Positions 1-6,811 are shown, counted from the first letter of the stretch. The stretch: DNA of 12,631 nt from Symbiodinium natans (GCA_905221605.1 CAJNDS010002114.1:64001-76631), one strand, 5' to 3'. Translations and numbers: made by a program. Notes: generated by a model not told the origin, from the letters alone.

Positions 1-58
1 TCCGGGCGTAAAGCGCCAGCAGCGTCAGCACAAGGACCCAGAACATACTCTGCAAGGC
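1..58 (-). CDS. Channel exon B8: S5 helix of domain B, cut by the window edge
   Basis: The visible 58 nt read ALQSMFWVLVLTLLALYAR plus one base; the helix is the first pore helix, S5. The acceptor is CACGGCCAG at 59, followed by G, and the join GIVK-ALQSMFW to exon B7 is exactly as expected for this family. The intron between B7 and B8 is 194 nt and carries a TTTAGGG array (74-129). The exon continues past base 1, where the pore loop and S6 should follow. Confidence 0.9.
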
Positions 59-73
59 CTGGCCGTGGAAGGT

Positions 74-129
74 CTAGGGTTTAGGGTTTAGGGTTTAGGG
101 TTTAGGGTTTAGGGTTTAGGGTTTAGGGC
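74..129 (+). repeat. TTTAGGG array
   Basis: Seven perfect copies of TTTAGGG with one degenerate unit, inside the short B7-B8 intron, about 15 bp from the exon B8 acceptor. Confidence 0.95.
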
Positions 130-252
130 TATTTAGGGCTAAGGGCCCCCAATAACCTAGTCAGAAAAAATGGGAACTCGTTTTTTGCTTCATGAATTCG
201 CGGTATATATCCGAAACCCGAAACCCGGTTCTTGAGGTCACACGCCGCAAGC

Positions 253-294
253 CTTGACGATGCCCATGGCCAGCTGGTAGACGGGCCGAACCAC
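253..294 (-). CDS. Channel exon B7: S4-S5 linker of domain B
   Basis: This 42-nt exon reads VVRPVYQLAMGIVK, the amphipathic linker that couples S4 motion to the pore. The acceptor is CCCTGCCAG at 295, followed by G; the donor is GCTTGC from 252 (GC type), phase 0. Both B6 and B7 end in GTCAAG followed by a GC donor. The intron before it is 778 nt (1072-295), largely degenerate CCCTAAA sequence. A short TTTAGGG array (307-327) sits about 12 bp from the acceptor. Confidence 0.9.
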
Positions 295-306
295 CTGGCA
301 GGGCGC

Positions 307-327
307 AGGGTTTAGGGTTTAGGGTTT
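307..327 (+). repeat. Short TTTAGGG array
   Basis: Nearly three copies lie directly beside the acceptor of exon B7. Confidence 0.9.
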
Positions 328-330
328 GCA

Positions 331-1013
331 AGGGCACTAACCCTAAGCACTAAACCCAGCCCAAAAGCCCGCGAAATCTGAAGCCCCAAAGCCCTCCACA
401 CCCCAAACCCCTGCAAACCCCCCCAAAACTGTAAACTTTAAACCCTCAACCCCTTCGCCCCCATAAGGACTAAAAGCCCTAAACCCTAAAACCCCTACAA
501 ACCCTGAAGACCCCAAAAAACCACAAACCCTATCAACCCTATAAACCCTATAAACCCTACAAACCCTAATAAACTGTATCAACCCTAATAAAACCCCCTC
601 AACCCTATAAACTCTATAAACCAAACCCCACATAATCAACTCTTTCAACCAAACCCCAAAACCCTAAAAGAACCCTGTCAACCCTAGAAACTTTATAAAC
701 CAGACCCCAAAAACCCTAAAAGACCCTGCTAAGCCCTAAAACCTAAACCCTAAACCCCTAAAACCCAAAACCCCTAAACCCCTAAAACCCTCAAACCCTC
801 AAACCCTAAAACCCCTAAAACCCTCAAACCCTCAAACCCTCAAACCCTAAAACACCTCAAACCCTCAAACCCTCAAACCCTAAAACCCTCAAACCCTCAA
901 AACCCTAAAACCCTCAAACCCTAAAACCCTAAAACCCTAAAACACCTGAAACCCTCAAACACCTAAAACACCTAAAACCCCTAAAAAGCCTAAAAAGCCT
1001 ATAAAAGAACCCT
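331..1013 (-). repeat. Degenerate CCCTAAA zone
   Basis: Nearly 700 bp of C-rich sequence built from drifted telomere units: CCCTATAAA, CCCTCAAA, CCCCTAAAA, CACCTAAAA. From about 780 to 960 the unit CCCTCAAA (8 bp) and CCCTAAAA alternate in local tandem runs. It forms most of the 778-nt intron between S4 and the S4-S5 linker. A long minus-strand open frame within it is a repeat artefact rich in V, Y and R. Confidence 0.9.
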
Positions 1014-1072
1014 GTAAACCCCGTAGAGGAACCCCGAGGGTCGGCCTTTAAAAGAGGAACCCCGAGGCCGGC

Positions 1073-1127
1073 CTTGACGAGCCGGAGCAGGCGGAGAAGC
1101 CGCATGAGCCGGAGGAGTCGAAGGAGC
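1073..1127 (-). CDS. Channel exon B6: S4 voltage sensor of domain B
   Basis: This 55-nt exon has one leading base, then LLRLLRLMRLLRLLRLVK. Arginine or lysine falls at six consecutive third positions, an unmistakable S4 helix. The acceptor is CTCCCCAG at 1128, followed by G; the donor is GCCGGC from 1072 (GC type), phase 0. It joins exon B7 as RLVK-VVRPVYQ. The exon is an island of GC-rich, repeat-free sequence in a zone of degenerate CCCTAAA (331-1013) and TTTAGGG (1200-1720) sequence. It must be preceded by an exon ending in phase 2. Confidence 0.9.
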
Positions 1128-1140
1128 CTGGGGAGTTGAG

Positions 1141-1720
1141 AGGGGTGTTTTTTTGCTTTATTTTTATTTTTATTTTTTAGTTCTTTTTGTTTTTTTTTGA
1201 TATTTCAGGGTTTTTTAGGGTTTATAGGGTTTAAGTAGGGTGTCGGGTTTAAGAAAGGGTTGGAATTAGGGTTTAGGGTGGTTTAGGGTTTAAATGGGGT
1301 TTAGGGCTTCTAGATTCTTTCTAGGGGTTTCTAGGGTTTAGGGTTTAGGGTTTAGGGTTTCTAGATTTCTTTAGAGGTTTCTGGGGTTGAACCCAGGAGC
1401 CGCAGGAGCCTGGAGAGTTTGGGGGTTTAGGGTTTTGTTGTTGTTTTTTTTTTTTTTTTCTGGGGGGGGGGGGGGGGGGGGGGGTTCTAGGGTTTTTAGG
1501 GTTTAATTGGGGTTTATAAGGCTTTTAGGGGTCTTTCGGGGTTCTTCGGGTTTAGTTCGTTGTTCTTTTTTGTTTTTGTTTTTTCGTGTTTTAGGGTTAG
1601 GAGCCTGGGGGATTTAAGGCTTGACGGGCTTCGTAGGTGTTGGGGGATTTCAGGGGGTTTAAGCCTGAGGTTTTTTGAGACTTTTTAAGGGTTTGTCAGT
1701 TTGAGGTTTGAGGGCTCTTC
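1141..1720 (+). repeat. Degenerate TTTAGGG zone with T and G runs
   Basis: Drifted TTTAGGG units (GGGTTTCTAGG, TTTATAGGG, GGTTTAGG) are interspersed with T-rich tracts (1147-1200, 1444-1459) and a pure G run (1462-1484, 23 bases). It lies upstream (acceptor side) of the S4 exon. No coding signal was seen. Confidence 0.85.
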
Positions 1721-1781
1721 CTATTCCAACTGCTCCACAGGAGGCCCTGCCCGACAGCAGTACATTCCGAAGATGTAATTG

Positions 1782-1823
1782 TTAGGGTTTAGGGTTTAGG
1801 GTTTAGGGCTTAGGGCTTAGGGC
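1782..1823 (+). repeat. TTTAGGG array with CTTAGGG variants
   Basis: About six units, the last changing to CTTAGGG; borders the coding-like island 1811-1952. Confidence 0.9.
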
Positions 1824-1952
1824 TGATGACCTGCCTCCCGCGCGGCCCCGCGGCCAGTGCGGTGCCATGATCCGCTGTGCTGCACTGATGCCAGGCAGAA
1901 TATTCTCGTGGGCGAAGATCAAGGGATCAATCGCCGTCGCGTTCATGATGCA
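1811..1952 (-). CDS. Unassigned coding-like island between two telomere-repeat blocks
   Basis: An open frame in repeat-free, GC-rich sequence includes CIMNATAIDPLIFAHENILP and then GISAAQRIMAPHWPRG. It does not match a channel segment expected here (between S3 and S4 of domain B). No convincing acceptor precedes it; the upstream edge is repeat. The opposite strand is also largely open. It may be a fragment of another gene carried with the repeats, or non-coding. Confidence 0.2.
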
Positions 1953-1957
1953 GGTGT

Positions 1958-2010
1958 ACCCTAAACCCGAAACCCTAAACCCTAACCCTAAACCCTAAAC
2001 CCTAAACCCT
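1958..2010 (-). repeat. CCCTAAA array
   Basis: About seven units, one a six-base CCCTAA, ending directly at the 2011-2105 island. Confidence 0.92.
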
Positions 2011-2105
2011 GGCGTAGTCCTCCTGGTCATAGATCCGAAAGCCGGCCAGAGGCACTGCGCGCTGCCCGAGGCACCGCGGCCCTGCTCGAGCTTGAGCTGC
2101 AGGCA
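2011..2105 (-). CDS. Unassigned coding-like island between inverted telomere blocks
   Basis: One frame in this GC-rich island ends RAVPLAGFRIYDQEDYAR before running into repeat and a stop. It begins after a good acceptor-like CTGCCTGCAG at 2096. GC donor candidates occur within it (GCCGCG), so a short exon reading LKLEQ, or QARAG in another phase, is also possible as part of the channel S3-S4 linker. Function unknown. Confidence 0.2.
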
Positions 2106-2107
2106 GA

Positions 2108-2299
2108 TAGGGTTTAGGGTTTAGGGTTTAGGGTTTAGGGTTTAGGGTTTAGGGTTTAGGGTTTAGGGTTTAGGGTTTAGGGTTTAGGGTTTAGGGTTTA
2201 GGGTTTAGGGTTTAGGGTTTAGGGTTTAGGGTTTAGGGTTTAGGGTCTCGGGTCTAGGGTCTAGGGTTTAGGGTTTACGGCTTAGGGTTTAGGGCTTAG
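2108..2299 (+). repeat. Longest perfect TTTAGGG array of the window
   Basis: About 20 uninterrupted TTTAGGG units followed by variants TCTAGGG, TCTCGGG, TTTACGG and CTTAGGG toward 2299. Perfection of the first part suggests it is young or kept homogeneous. Confidence 0.97.
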
Positions 2300-2598
2300 C
2301 GTGCCGCTGATGGAAGGGTCCGGCGGGACGTTGTTTTCCGAAAGGGCTTTCCCCCAGCACATGCTTAAGGCTGTTAGGAGATTGTTTTTGGGGGTGTTGG
2401 GGATTTCAGGGATTTCGGGGGTTGCTAGTCTCAAGGCTTTTCGGGGGCTTTACGTGGTACCTGGGGGGGGGGGGGGGGGAACTTAGGACAATGGGATTTT
2501 CAGCACTTAAGGGGCTTGGAGCGTTTGAGGACTACCATACTAACCAATCTGCTCACAAGTGGGGAGCCCAACCATGCCCCAGCTGGAAACAGATAGGT
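2300..2598. other. Gap with G run and unique sequence
   Basis: No gene recognised. It holds GATTTC-type G-rich sequence, a pure G run (2463-2479) and about 110 bp of unique sequence (2480-2590). Two overlapping plus-strand open frames here pass through the G run and have no protein-like features. Confidence 0.6.
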
Positions 2599-2691
2599 TG
2601 TAGGGGTTTAGGGGTTTAGGGGTTCAGGGGTTCAGGGTTTAGGGGATTAGGGGTTTAGGGGTTTAGGGTATACTGAATTAGGGTTTAGGGT
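2599..2691 (+). repeat. GGGGTTTA (8-bp) variant array
   Basis: Here the unit has one extra G: GGGGTTTA and GGGGTTCA, about eight copies, then two normal TTTAGGG units. Confidence 0.9.
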
Positions 2692-3208
2692 GCTTCCCCG
2701 AAACAAGGGTGTCCCTATCATAAGGGTGCCGAATTTTCTTCTGGGAACAAACAGTGACCCCCAATTCACATTACCTCCTCGCAGAATTGTGGCCCTAAAC
2801 CTTAAACCCTAAACCCTAAAAACCCTGAAAGGGTGGGTGGGGGGGTGAACTTCGCGCGTGTCCATGGTCTCAGTCCCTCCCAAACCCTGCACGCTAAACC
2901 CTAAACCCTAAATGTAGAAGTCTGCACTTCATGGGTCAGCCAGGACAACCACCTAGCTATCGTGGCCGGGGTCTTAAGGGTCCCGGTCTTAAGGGGTTCA
3001 GGTTTAAGGTTTGGGGTTTAGGGTTTGGGGCTTAAGGTTCAGGGCTTCGGGTACTTTGAGTGGCCCCTGTGCTCTTTAAACAATATCTCCTACAAAATCC
3101 AAAAACCCAAATGTTAGGGCTTATAGGGTTTAGGGAGCCCTAAAACCCAAGTGAGCCGTGGTCGAAGGCTTAGGAAGAAGAGGGTGCCAGGGACTGGACA
3201 ATAACTTC
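2692..3208. other. Intronic stretch with scattered telomere units
   Basis: It contains short CCCTAAA runs (2792-2827, 2892-2911), isolated drifted units (3000-3060, 3115-3145) and unique sequence. The motif TAAGGGTGCCGAATTTT occurs at 2720. No gene seen. Confidence 0.6.
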
Positions 3209-3321
3209 CATGCGGGTAGTTCTCTAAATTAGTGTCCCTTTTTTGGGGGGTCCTTTTTTAAAGGGTGCCGCCTTAAAAATGGGGACCCCAAAAAGGGACC
3301 CTATTTAGAGAACTACCCATG
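3209..3321. mobile_element. Foldback element (MITE-like), about 113 bp
   Basis: The left arm, from CATGCGGGTAGTTCTCTAAA (3209), is almost the exact reverse complement of the right arm ending TTTAGAGAACTACCCATG (3321). Arms are about 40 bp with few mismatches; the loop is about 25 nt and contains AAAGGGTGCCG. Such long inverted arms with no coding capacity fit a non-autonomous DNA transposon or a foldback repeat. No clear target-site duplication was identified. Confidence 0.75.
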
Positions 3322-3443
3322 CAGCCAGTGGGCGTGAGCAGGTGAGGCAGATGTCCGGCGTCGCCTAGACGAACCTGCCGGGCTGAATGGGTTTAGGGGT
3401 TTTGGGTTTTAGAGTTTAGACGGTTTTAAGGCCTATGGGCAGC

Positions 3444-3469
3444 CTAGCTCCAACCGAGAAAACGTCTCG
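3444..3469 (-). CDS. Possible microexon just before S4 of domain B
   Basis: After CATTCCAG (acceptor at 3470) the frame reads RDVFSVGA plus two bases AG, then a GC donor (GCTGCC from 3443). The phase-2 end is what exon B6 needs, since B6 begins with one leftover base G; the join would read VGAR-LLRLLR. The exon could begin further upstream at other AG sites. Support is by phase and position only. Confidence 0.28.
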
Positions 3470-3614
3470 CTGGAATGGGGCGCATGTCCTGCGCTGAGTC
3501 TGGAGCTAGCTGTATCACACCACCGACCACGCCTGCATCATGACATCCCACGCTACCCCACCATAGCTACCCGCCAACCCAAGAAAGGCACAGAGAAGCC
3601 TTACGTAAACCTTG

Positions 3615-3645
3615 TTTGACAGAGGGCGGCGGGGGGGGGGGGGGT
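3615..3645 (+). repeat. G-rich run
   Basis: GGCGGC followed by 14 G (3631-3644). Creates a false poly-glycine or poly-proline reading frame. Confidence 0.9.
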
Positions 3646-3746
3646 GGGCAGTTAAGGTGGATCCTATACCCTAAACCCTCAACCAGCAACCAGCAGAAAA
3701 GATGCCGCATGAGCCTCGAACAGCGGCAGCACCCACAGGTCTGCTC

Positions 3747-3772
3747 GGGGGGGGGGGGGGGGGGGGGGGGGG
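3747..3772 (+). repeat. Pure poly-G run of 26
   Basis: 26 consecutive G. Like 1462-1484 this is one of the longest G tracts in the window; its length is likely polymorphic or uncertain from sequencing. Confidence 0.95.
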
Positions 3773-3841
3773 TACGCAAAGAAAACACGGAAAGTGCATT
3801 TGCAAACAACTGCTCTCAAGCTGACAGAAAATTTAAAACCA

Positions 3842-3990
3842 CGTATTATTACTATTACAATTACTATTATTATTACTACTGTCATTATTTGTGGTTATTA
3901 TTAGTATTATTATTATTATTATTACTATCATTATTATTATCGTTCGTATTAGTATTCTTCTTCTTTTGATTATTATTACTACTAGTATTT
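3842..3990 (+). repeat. ATT/ACT trinucleotide microsatellite
   Basis: Imperfect tandem TAT/ATT triplets with TAC, CAT and CTT variants over about 150 bp; produces a false poly-tyrosine frame on the plus strand and poly-valine/isoleucine on the minus strand. Confidence 0.92.
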
Positions 3991-4000
3991 CTTAACATTG

Positions 4001-4045
4001 TTATATATATATACTATATATATATGAATATATGTATACACATAG
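4001..4045. repeat. TA dinucleotide repeat
   Basis: Two runs of TATATA broken by ACTA, then TATGTATACACATA. Strongly AT-rich. Confidence 0.9.
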
Positions 4046-4144
4046 TAGTGACAGATCTAGGCCCCTACAAACCCTGTCAACCGAAAGCCCCGAAATGCGA
4101 AAATCTCAAGCCCACAGCCCCTAAGCGCCCAACTCCAAACTTCC

Positions 4145-4209
4145 CTTTAGGGTTTAGGGTTTAGGGTTTGGGGTTTAGGGTTTAGGGTTTTGGGTTTTGG
4201 GTTTAGGGT
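4145..4209 (+). repeat. TTTAGGG array with TTTGGGG variants
   Basis: About nine units, two reading TTTGGGG or TTTTGGG, ending in a T run. Confidence 0.92.
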
Positions 4210-4287
4210 TTTTTTTTTCATCTCCTCAGCTAGCTGGCACAGTAAGCTGCCCTTTTGCTTATGTCGCTAGCAGATCTGATCCCTAAC

Positions 4288-4308
4288 AAGAAGGAATGCT
4301 TGGGCATC
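4288..4308 (-). CDS. Possible microexon in the S3-S4 linker of domain B
   Basis: After GGAACCAG (acceptor at 4309, next base G) seven codons read DAQAFLL, followed by a GT donor (GTTAGG from 4287), phase 0 on both sides. It could join exon B5 to a further linker exon. There is no family motif, only phase and splice signals, so this is a candidate and could equally be plain intron. Confidence 0.2.
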
Positions 4309-4362
4309 CTGGTTCCAAACCCTGCACCCTGAACCAAAAACTTCCAAACCTTCTTTTATCCC

Positions 4363-4518
4363 TCAACCCTAAACCCCAGAATGTAAACCCGACAATTCCA
4401 ACTCCTAACCCTAAACTCTAAACCCTAATTAAACCCTAAACCCTAAAGCCTAAACCCCAAACCCCAAACCCTAAACCCTAAACCCCTAAACGCCTAGACC
4501 CCAAAACCCTAAACCCTT
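4363..4518 (-). repeat. CCCTAAA-rich block
   Basis: Mixed perfect and drifted CCCTAAA units (CCCCAAA, CCCTAATTAAA, CCCCTAAA), ending only a few bases from the 3' end of the S3 exon B5. Confidence 0.9.
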
Positions 4519-4523
4519 AAGGC

Positions 4524-4595
4524 AAGGCCCGGGATCCCCACAATGCCCGTGGCGACGATGAAGGTGTCCAGGTAGTTCCAGAGAAGCGCGTAATC
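4524..4595 (-). CDS. Channel exon B5: S3 helix of domain B
   Basis: The exon reads DYALLWNYLDTFIVATGIVG and then IPGL. LLWNYLDTFIV is a textbook S3 start with its aspartate. The acceptor is CCACGCAG at 4596, followed by G, giving an intron of only 241 nt before it. The 3' end is not certain: GC donors are available at 4523 (after CTT, phase 0, used here) and 4528 (phase 1). The choice depends on the still uncertain S3-S4 linker exon. A CCCTAAA-rich block (4363-4518) and a TTTAGGG-rich block (4616-4762) flank it. Confidence 0.84.
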
Positions 4596-4615
4596 CTGCG
4601 TGGAGTGACGGGGGT

Positions 4616-4762
4616 TTTGGGGAGGGTTTGGGGGGTTTAGGGGGTTTAGGGGGTCTAGGGTTTAGGGGGTTTGGGGGGTTTAGGGTTTAGGGTTTAGGGT
4701 TTAGGGTTTAGGGTTTAGGGTTTAGGGTTAAGGGGGTTTAAAGGGTTTAGGGTTGAGGGTTT
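4616..4762 (+). repeat. TTTAGGG block with GGGGGTTTA variants
   Basis: The left half uses 8-9 bp units (GGGGGTTTA), the right half eight perfect TTTAGGG units. It fills most of the 241-nt intron between exons B4 and B5. Confidence 0.93.
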
Positions 4763-4836
4763 AGAGGCCGAAGCTCTAAGTCCCATTCGGACACGTTGCC
4801 TAAAGCCCTAAGTCCTAAACCCCGCTGCTCCCGTGC

Positions 4837-4890
4837 TTGCCAGTGTCGGTCCTCGCCCGATCCGGACCAGAAGAACTTCACCAAGCCCTC
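4837..4890 (-). CDS. Channel exon B4: S2-S3 loop of domain B
   Basis: This 54-nt exon reads EGLVKFFWSGSGEDRHWQ, the short charged cytoplasmic loop between S2 and S3; the EGxxxFF stretch is common at this position in such channels. The acceptor is TTCTGACAG at 4891, followed by G. The donor is GCACGG from 4836 (GC type), phase 0. Joined to exon B5 it reads HWQ-DYALLWNYLD, an in-frame approach to S3. The intron before it, 1413 nt, contains the CTTTTAGGG array, a foldback element and an unassigned coding-like island. Confidence 0.84.
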
Positions 4891-4907
4891 CTGTCAGAAG
4901 CTTTGAG

Positions 4908-4988
4908 CTTAAGGTTTAGGGTTTAGGGTTTAGGGTTTAGGGGTTAGGGGTTAGGGTTTAGGGCTTAGGGTTTAGGATTTAGGGCTTA
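4908..4988 (+). repeat. TTTAGGG array
   Basis: Begins about 18 bp from the acceptor of exon B4; includes six-base TTAGGG-like and CTTAGGG units. Confidence 0.92.
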
Positions 4989-5135
4989 AAGGATCTTATG
5001 AAAGGGAACCTACACCCGAAAAAGGGAATGAGGGTACTCCGGATCCTAGGCTAGTGGCACAAGGCGAAGTTTCTATCCCCGGTGACCCGCAGATGACCCC
5101 TCCGGTGCCTACCCAAATTGCTTGGTGGGGAAGTC

Positions 5136-5252
5136 TCTTTAGGGTTTAGGGTTTAGGGGTATGCCGGAACCTCAGACAGGAACCTAACCCTAAACCCTAA
5201 TCCCCAAACCCTAAACCCTAAACAAACCGTAAACCCTAAACCCTAAACCCTA
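5136..5252. repeat. Facing TTTAGGG and CCCTAAA arrays
   Basis: TTTAGGG units at 5136-5158 and, after about 25 bp, CCCTAAA units at 5184-5252 (one CCCTAATCCC and one ACCGTAAA variant). Confidence 0.9.
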
Positions 5253-5322
5253 AATTCACAATGGGCTTGGCTGTGGGGCGCTACGCGTAAGACTGCCGGC
5301 CTTCGGCTTCTGGCCTTGCTTG

Positions 5323-5368
5323 GGGTTTAGAGTTTAGGGTTTAGGGTTTAGGGTTTCGGGGTTGAGGG
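5323..5368 (+). repeat. TTTAGGG array
   Basis: About five units beginning with TTTAGAG and ending with TTTCGGGG and TTGAGGG variants. Confidence 0.9.
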
Positions 5369-5376
5369 TTGGGAGG

Positions 5377-5462
5377 TTCCCCCTTATACTAACAGCCCTT
5401 AATAGGGATCATAAGAAGAGGTACTGCAATGCCTATGAAGGACTGTTAGTGTACGGGGGAAA
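5377..5462. mobile_element. Second foldback element, about 86 bp
   Basis: The left arm (5377-5406, with CCCCCTTATACTAACAGCCC) pairs with the right arm (5432-5462, with ACTGTTAGTGTACGGGGG). About 25 of 30 positions are complementary; the loop is about 25 nt. No coding capacity. Its sequence differs from the 3209-3321 element, so it is a separate family. Confidence 0.65.
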
Positions 5463-5615
5463 AGCCCGCATGGCGTAAAGCAAGCACCTATAGAGTCATA
5501 AAAACCGAGGGTTGGGCGGGGTTTAGGGTTTAGGGTTAAGGCTTTAGGGTCCTGGCAATGTCCAGGAGTGTGTCGATCTCCATGGTGTAGACGGCGCGTC
5601 CAGTCGCGGCTATTC

Positions 5616-5641
5616 GGCACAGTCCGGGCTTGGACCGTGCC
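5616..5641. repeat. Short GC-rich hairpin
   Basis: GGCACAGTCC and GGACCGTGCC form a 10-bp stem with one mismatch around GGGCTT, followed on the plus strand by seven A. The context is a unique stretch 5555-5700 with no recognised gene. Confidence 0.6.
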
Positions 5642-5702
5642 AAAAAAACCCAGCAGCGAGCCAATCACACAGCAAAATGGATTTTTTGAACGCCAAGTTC
5701 TG

Positions 5703-5837
5703 CTACAGGTATTCCATGCATCCATTCCAGGGCCTCGGGTGGTTTCCCTCGACGTAGAAGTGTCCGCAGCCCGGCAAGATCATGACGATACTGGTAGGGC
5801 CGTTCTCATCCGCAGCCACCGGGGTCGAGATGCCGCC
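5703..5837 (-). CDS. Unassigned coding-like island inside the B3-B4 intron
   Basis: An open stretch of 44 codons ends at a TAG. It contains the segments IVMILPGCGHFYVEG and HPRPWNGCMEYL. Codon endings are mostly C or G, like the channel exons. I do not recognise the family; the GHF...E segment faintly recalls the C-terminal histidine region of alpha/beta hydrolases, but this is speculation. It lies on the same strand as the channel inside a 1.4-kb intron, so it would be a nested exon of another gene, a captured fragment or chance. A possible GT donor overlaps the stop (CT|GTAGCA). The opposite strand is also open here. Confidence 0.25.
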   Translation of the reverse strand, partial: GGISTPVAADENGPTSIVMILPGCGHFYVEGNHPRPWNGCMEYL

Positions 5838-6053
5838 TTTAGGGTTTAGGGTTTAGGGCTTTTAGGGCTTTTAGGGCTTTCAGGGCTTTTAGGGCTTTTA
5901 GGGCTTTTAGGGCTTTTAGGGCTTTTAGGGCTTTTAGGGCTTTTAGGGCTTTTAGGGCTTTTAGGGTTTAGGGTTTTTAGTGTTTTTAGGGTTTAGGGTT
6001 TAGGGGTTAGGGTTTAGGGTTTAGGGGTGAGGGTTTAGGGTTTAGGGTTTAGG
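5837..6053 (+). repeat. TTTAGGG block with a 9-bp CTTTTAGGG array inside
   Basis: Two normal units are followed by about twelve tandem CTTTTAGGG copies (5856-5965; one copy reads CTTTCAGGG), then normal TTTAGGG units with TTTTTAGGG, TTAGGGG and TGAGGG variants. The 9-bp unit is confined to this block. Confidence 0.95.
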
Positions 6054-6303
6054 GCTCCTGATTATGAACCCTCAAGCAACACCCTAAGAACCGTCTTGAA
6101 GCCTTCTTATGCTTCATGGGCTTCCAACAAGAGTAAACTCACCCTCAAAAAACAAAACAAGAACAAACACGATAAGTATAATATGTACATATACATACGT
6201 GAAGGTGAGTATATAGCTATGTGGATATGTTTATACAAATGTGTATAAGTATATGTAAATATAAATGGAAACCCCAGAAGCTGTGGCAACTGAGGGAGCC
6301 GGC

Positions 6304-6351
6304 TAGGCGAAACCTGGCCACCAGCTCCATGAAGAAGAAGAGCATGAAAAT
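6304..6351 (-). CDS. Channel exon B3: S2 helix of domain B
   Basis: This 48-nt exon reads IFMLFFFMELVARFRL, a strongly hydrophobic S2 helix with the F..E...R pattern that forms the gating-charge transfer centre in voltage sensors. The acceptor is CTCTGCAG at 6352; this is the one acceptor followed by A, not G. The donor was chosen as GCCGGC from 6303 (GC type, phase 0) because the next exon starts in phase 0 with EGLVKFF and the joined FRL-EGLVKFF is natural; the reading frame also stays open further (AGSLSCHSFWG), so the exact 3' end is slightly uncertain. The intron before it is 1408 nt. Confidence 0.86.
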
Positions 6352-6390
6352 CTGCAGAGCAGAATGGGGGCTTGGATTTTCATACGTCTG

Positions 6391-6507
6391 GGTACCCCAG
6401 TAGCCATATTATAATGAGGGTACCCTTTGGGTTGACTACTTTATAAGGCAACCTTGTGAAGCAAAGACAGGGACAAGGGTATCACTGGACCAACAAGATT
6501 TAGTACT
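6391..6507 (+). repeat. Dispersed repeat family 1, copy A
   Basis: Shares CCCAGTAGCCATATT, ACTTTATAAGG and GGGTATCACTGG in the same order and similar spacing with 11207-11329. Poorly matching inverted ends (CCCAGT against the complement of ACTGGACC). About 115 bp, no coding capacity, lies in the B2-B3 intron just beyond the acceptor of exon B3. Confidence 0.75.
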
Positions 6508-6756
6508 TAGAACTAGGTTCGCCAGCAGCCTGGGAATCAAAATGAGAACCTTTCTTCGGTTTAAAACGTGGCTACTCAGGAAAGCTCAGCACCTTAGCCT
6601 TTAGCTGTCTCTGGATTCAGGGAGTTAACTGGCATCCCCAGGGCGTTGCGGGACGACTTCCCATTAAAGGGTAAGGGAGTAAAGAAGTCTACATAGCTCA
6701 CTATACGCCCCGCAAACCCTCCCGAGACCCCACGTTCCTCACAAAAAAGGGGTCTA
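6508..6756. other. Unique intronic sequence
   Basis: No telomere units, no recognisable exon, RNA gene or repeat seen. Confidence 0.6.
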
Positions 6757-6757
6757 T

Positions 6758-6811
6758 AGGGTTTATTTAGGGTTTAGGGTTTAGGGTGTAGGGCTTAGGG
6801 TTAGGGTTTAG
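6758..6811 (+). repeat. TTTAGGG array with variants
   Basis: About seven units, including TGTAGGG, CTTAGGG and a six-base TTAGGG. Confidence 0.9.

Noticed and set aside
343-648. 101-codon minus-strand open frame rich in V, Y, R and G
   Set aside because: It is the translation of drifted CCCTAAA repeat and falls in the B6-B7 intron; no protein family features.
331-1013. CRISPR-like regular repeats
   Set aside because: Units are 7-9 bp drifted telomere repeats with no spacers; eukaryotic context.
2108-2299. A true chromosome end
   Set aside because: The array is internal, followed by unique sequence and more exons, and arrays occur in both orientations through the window.
3567-3969. Overlapping open frames with poly-Gly, poly-Pro and poly-Tyr stretches on both strands
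   Set aside because: Produced by poly-G runs and the ATT microsatellite; frames shift with homopolymer length.
5399-5849. Two open frames of 93 and 108 codons on opposite strands
   Set aside because: Both cross a foldback element, a hairpin and telomere units, and use frames different from the more protein-like 5703-5837 reading; no motif.
6107-6403. 60-codon open frames on both strands near the S2 exon
   Set aside because: The plus-strand frame is antisense to the real S2 exon; the minus-strand frame is AT-rich intron.
6397-6412. Possible dinoflagellate spliced-leader relic (CAGTAGCCATATT)
   Set aside because: Only the GTAGCCAT core matches the leader; the following sequence differs and the same sequence recurs as part of a dispersed repeat at 11215.
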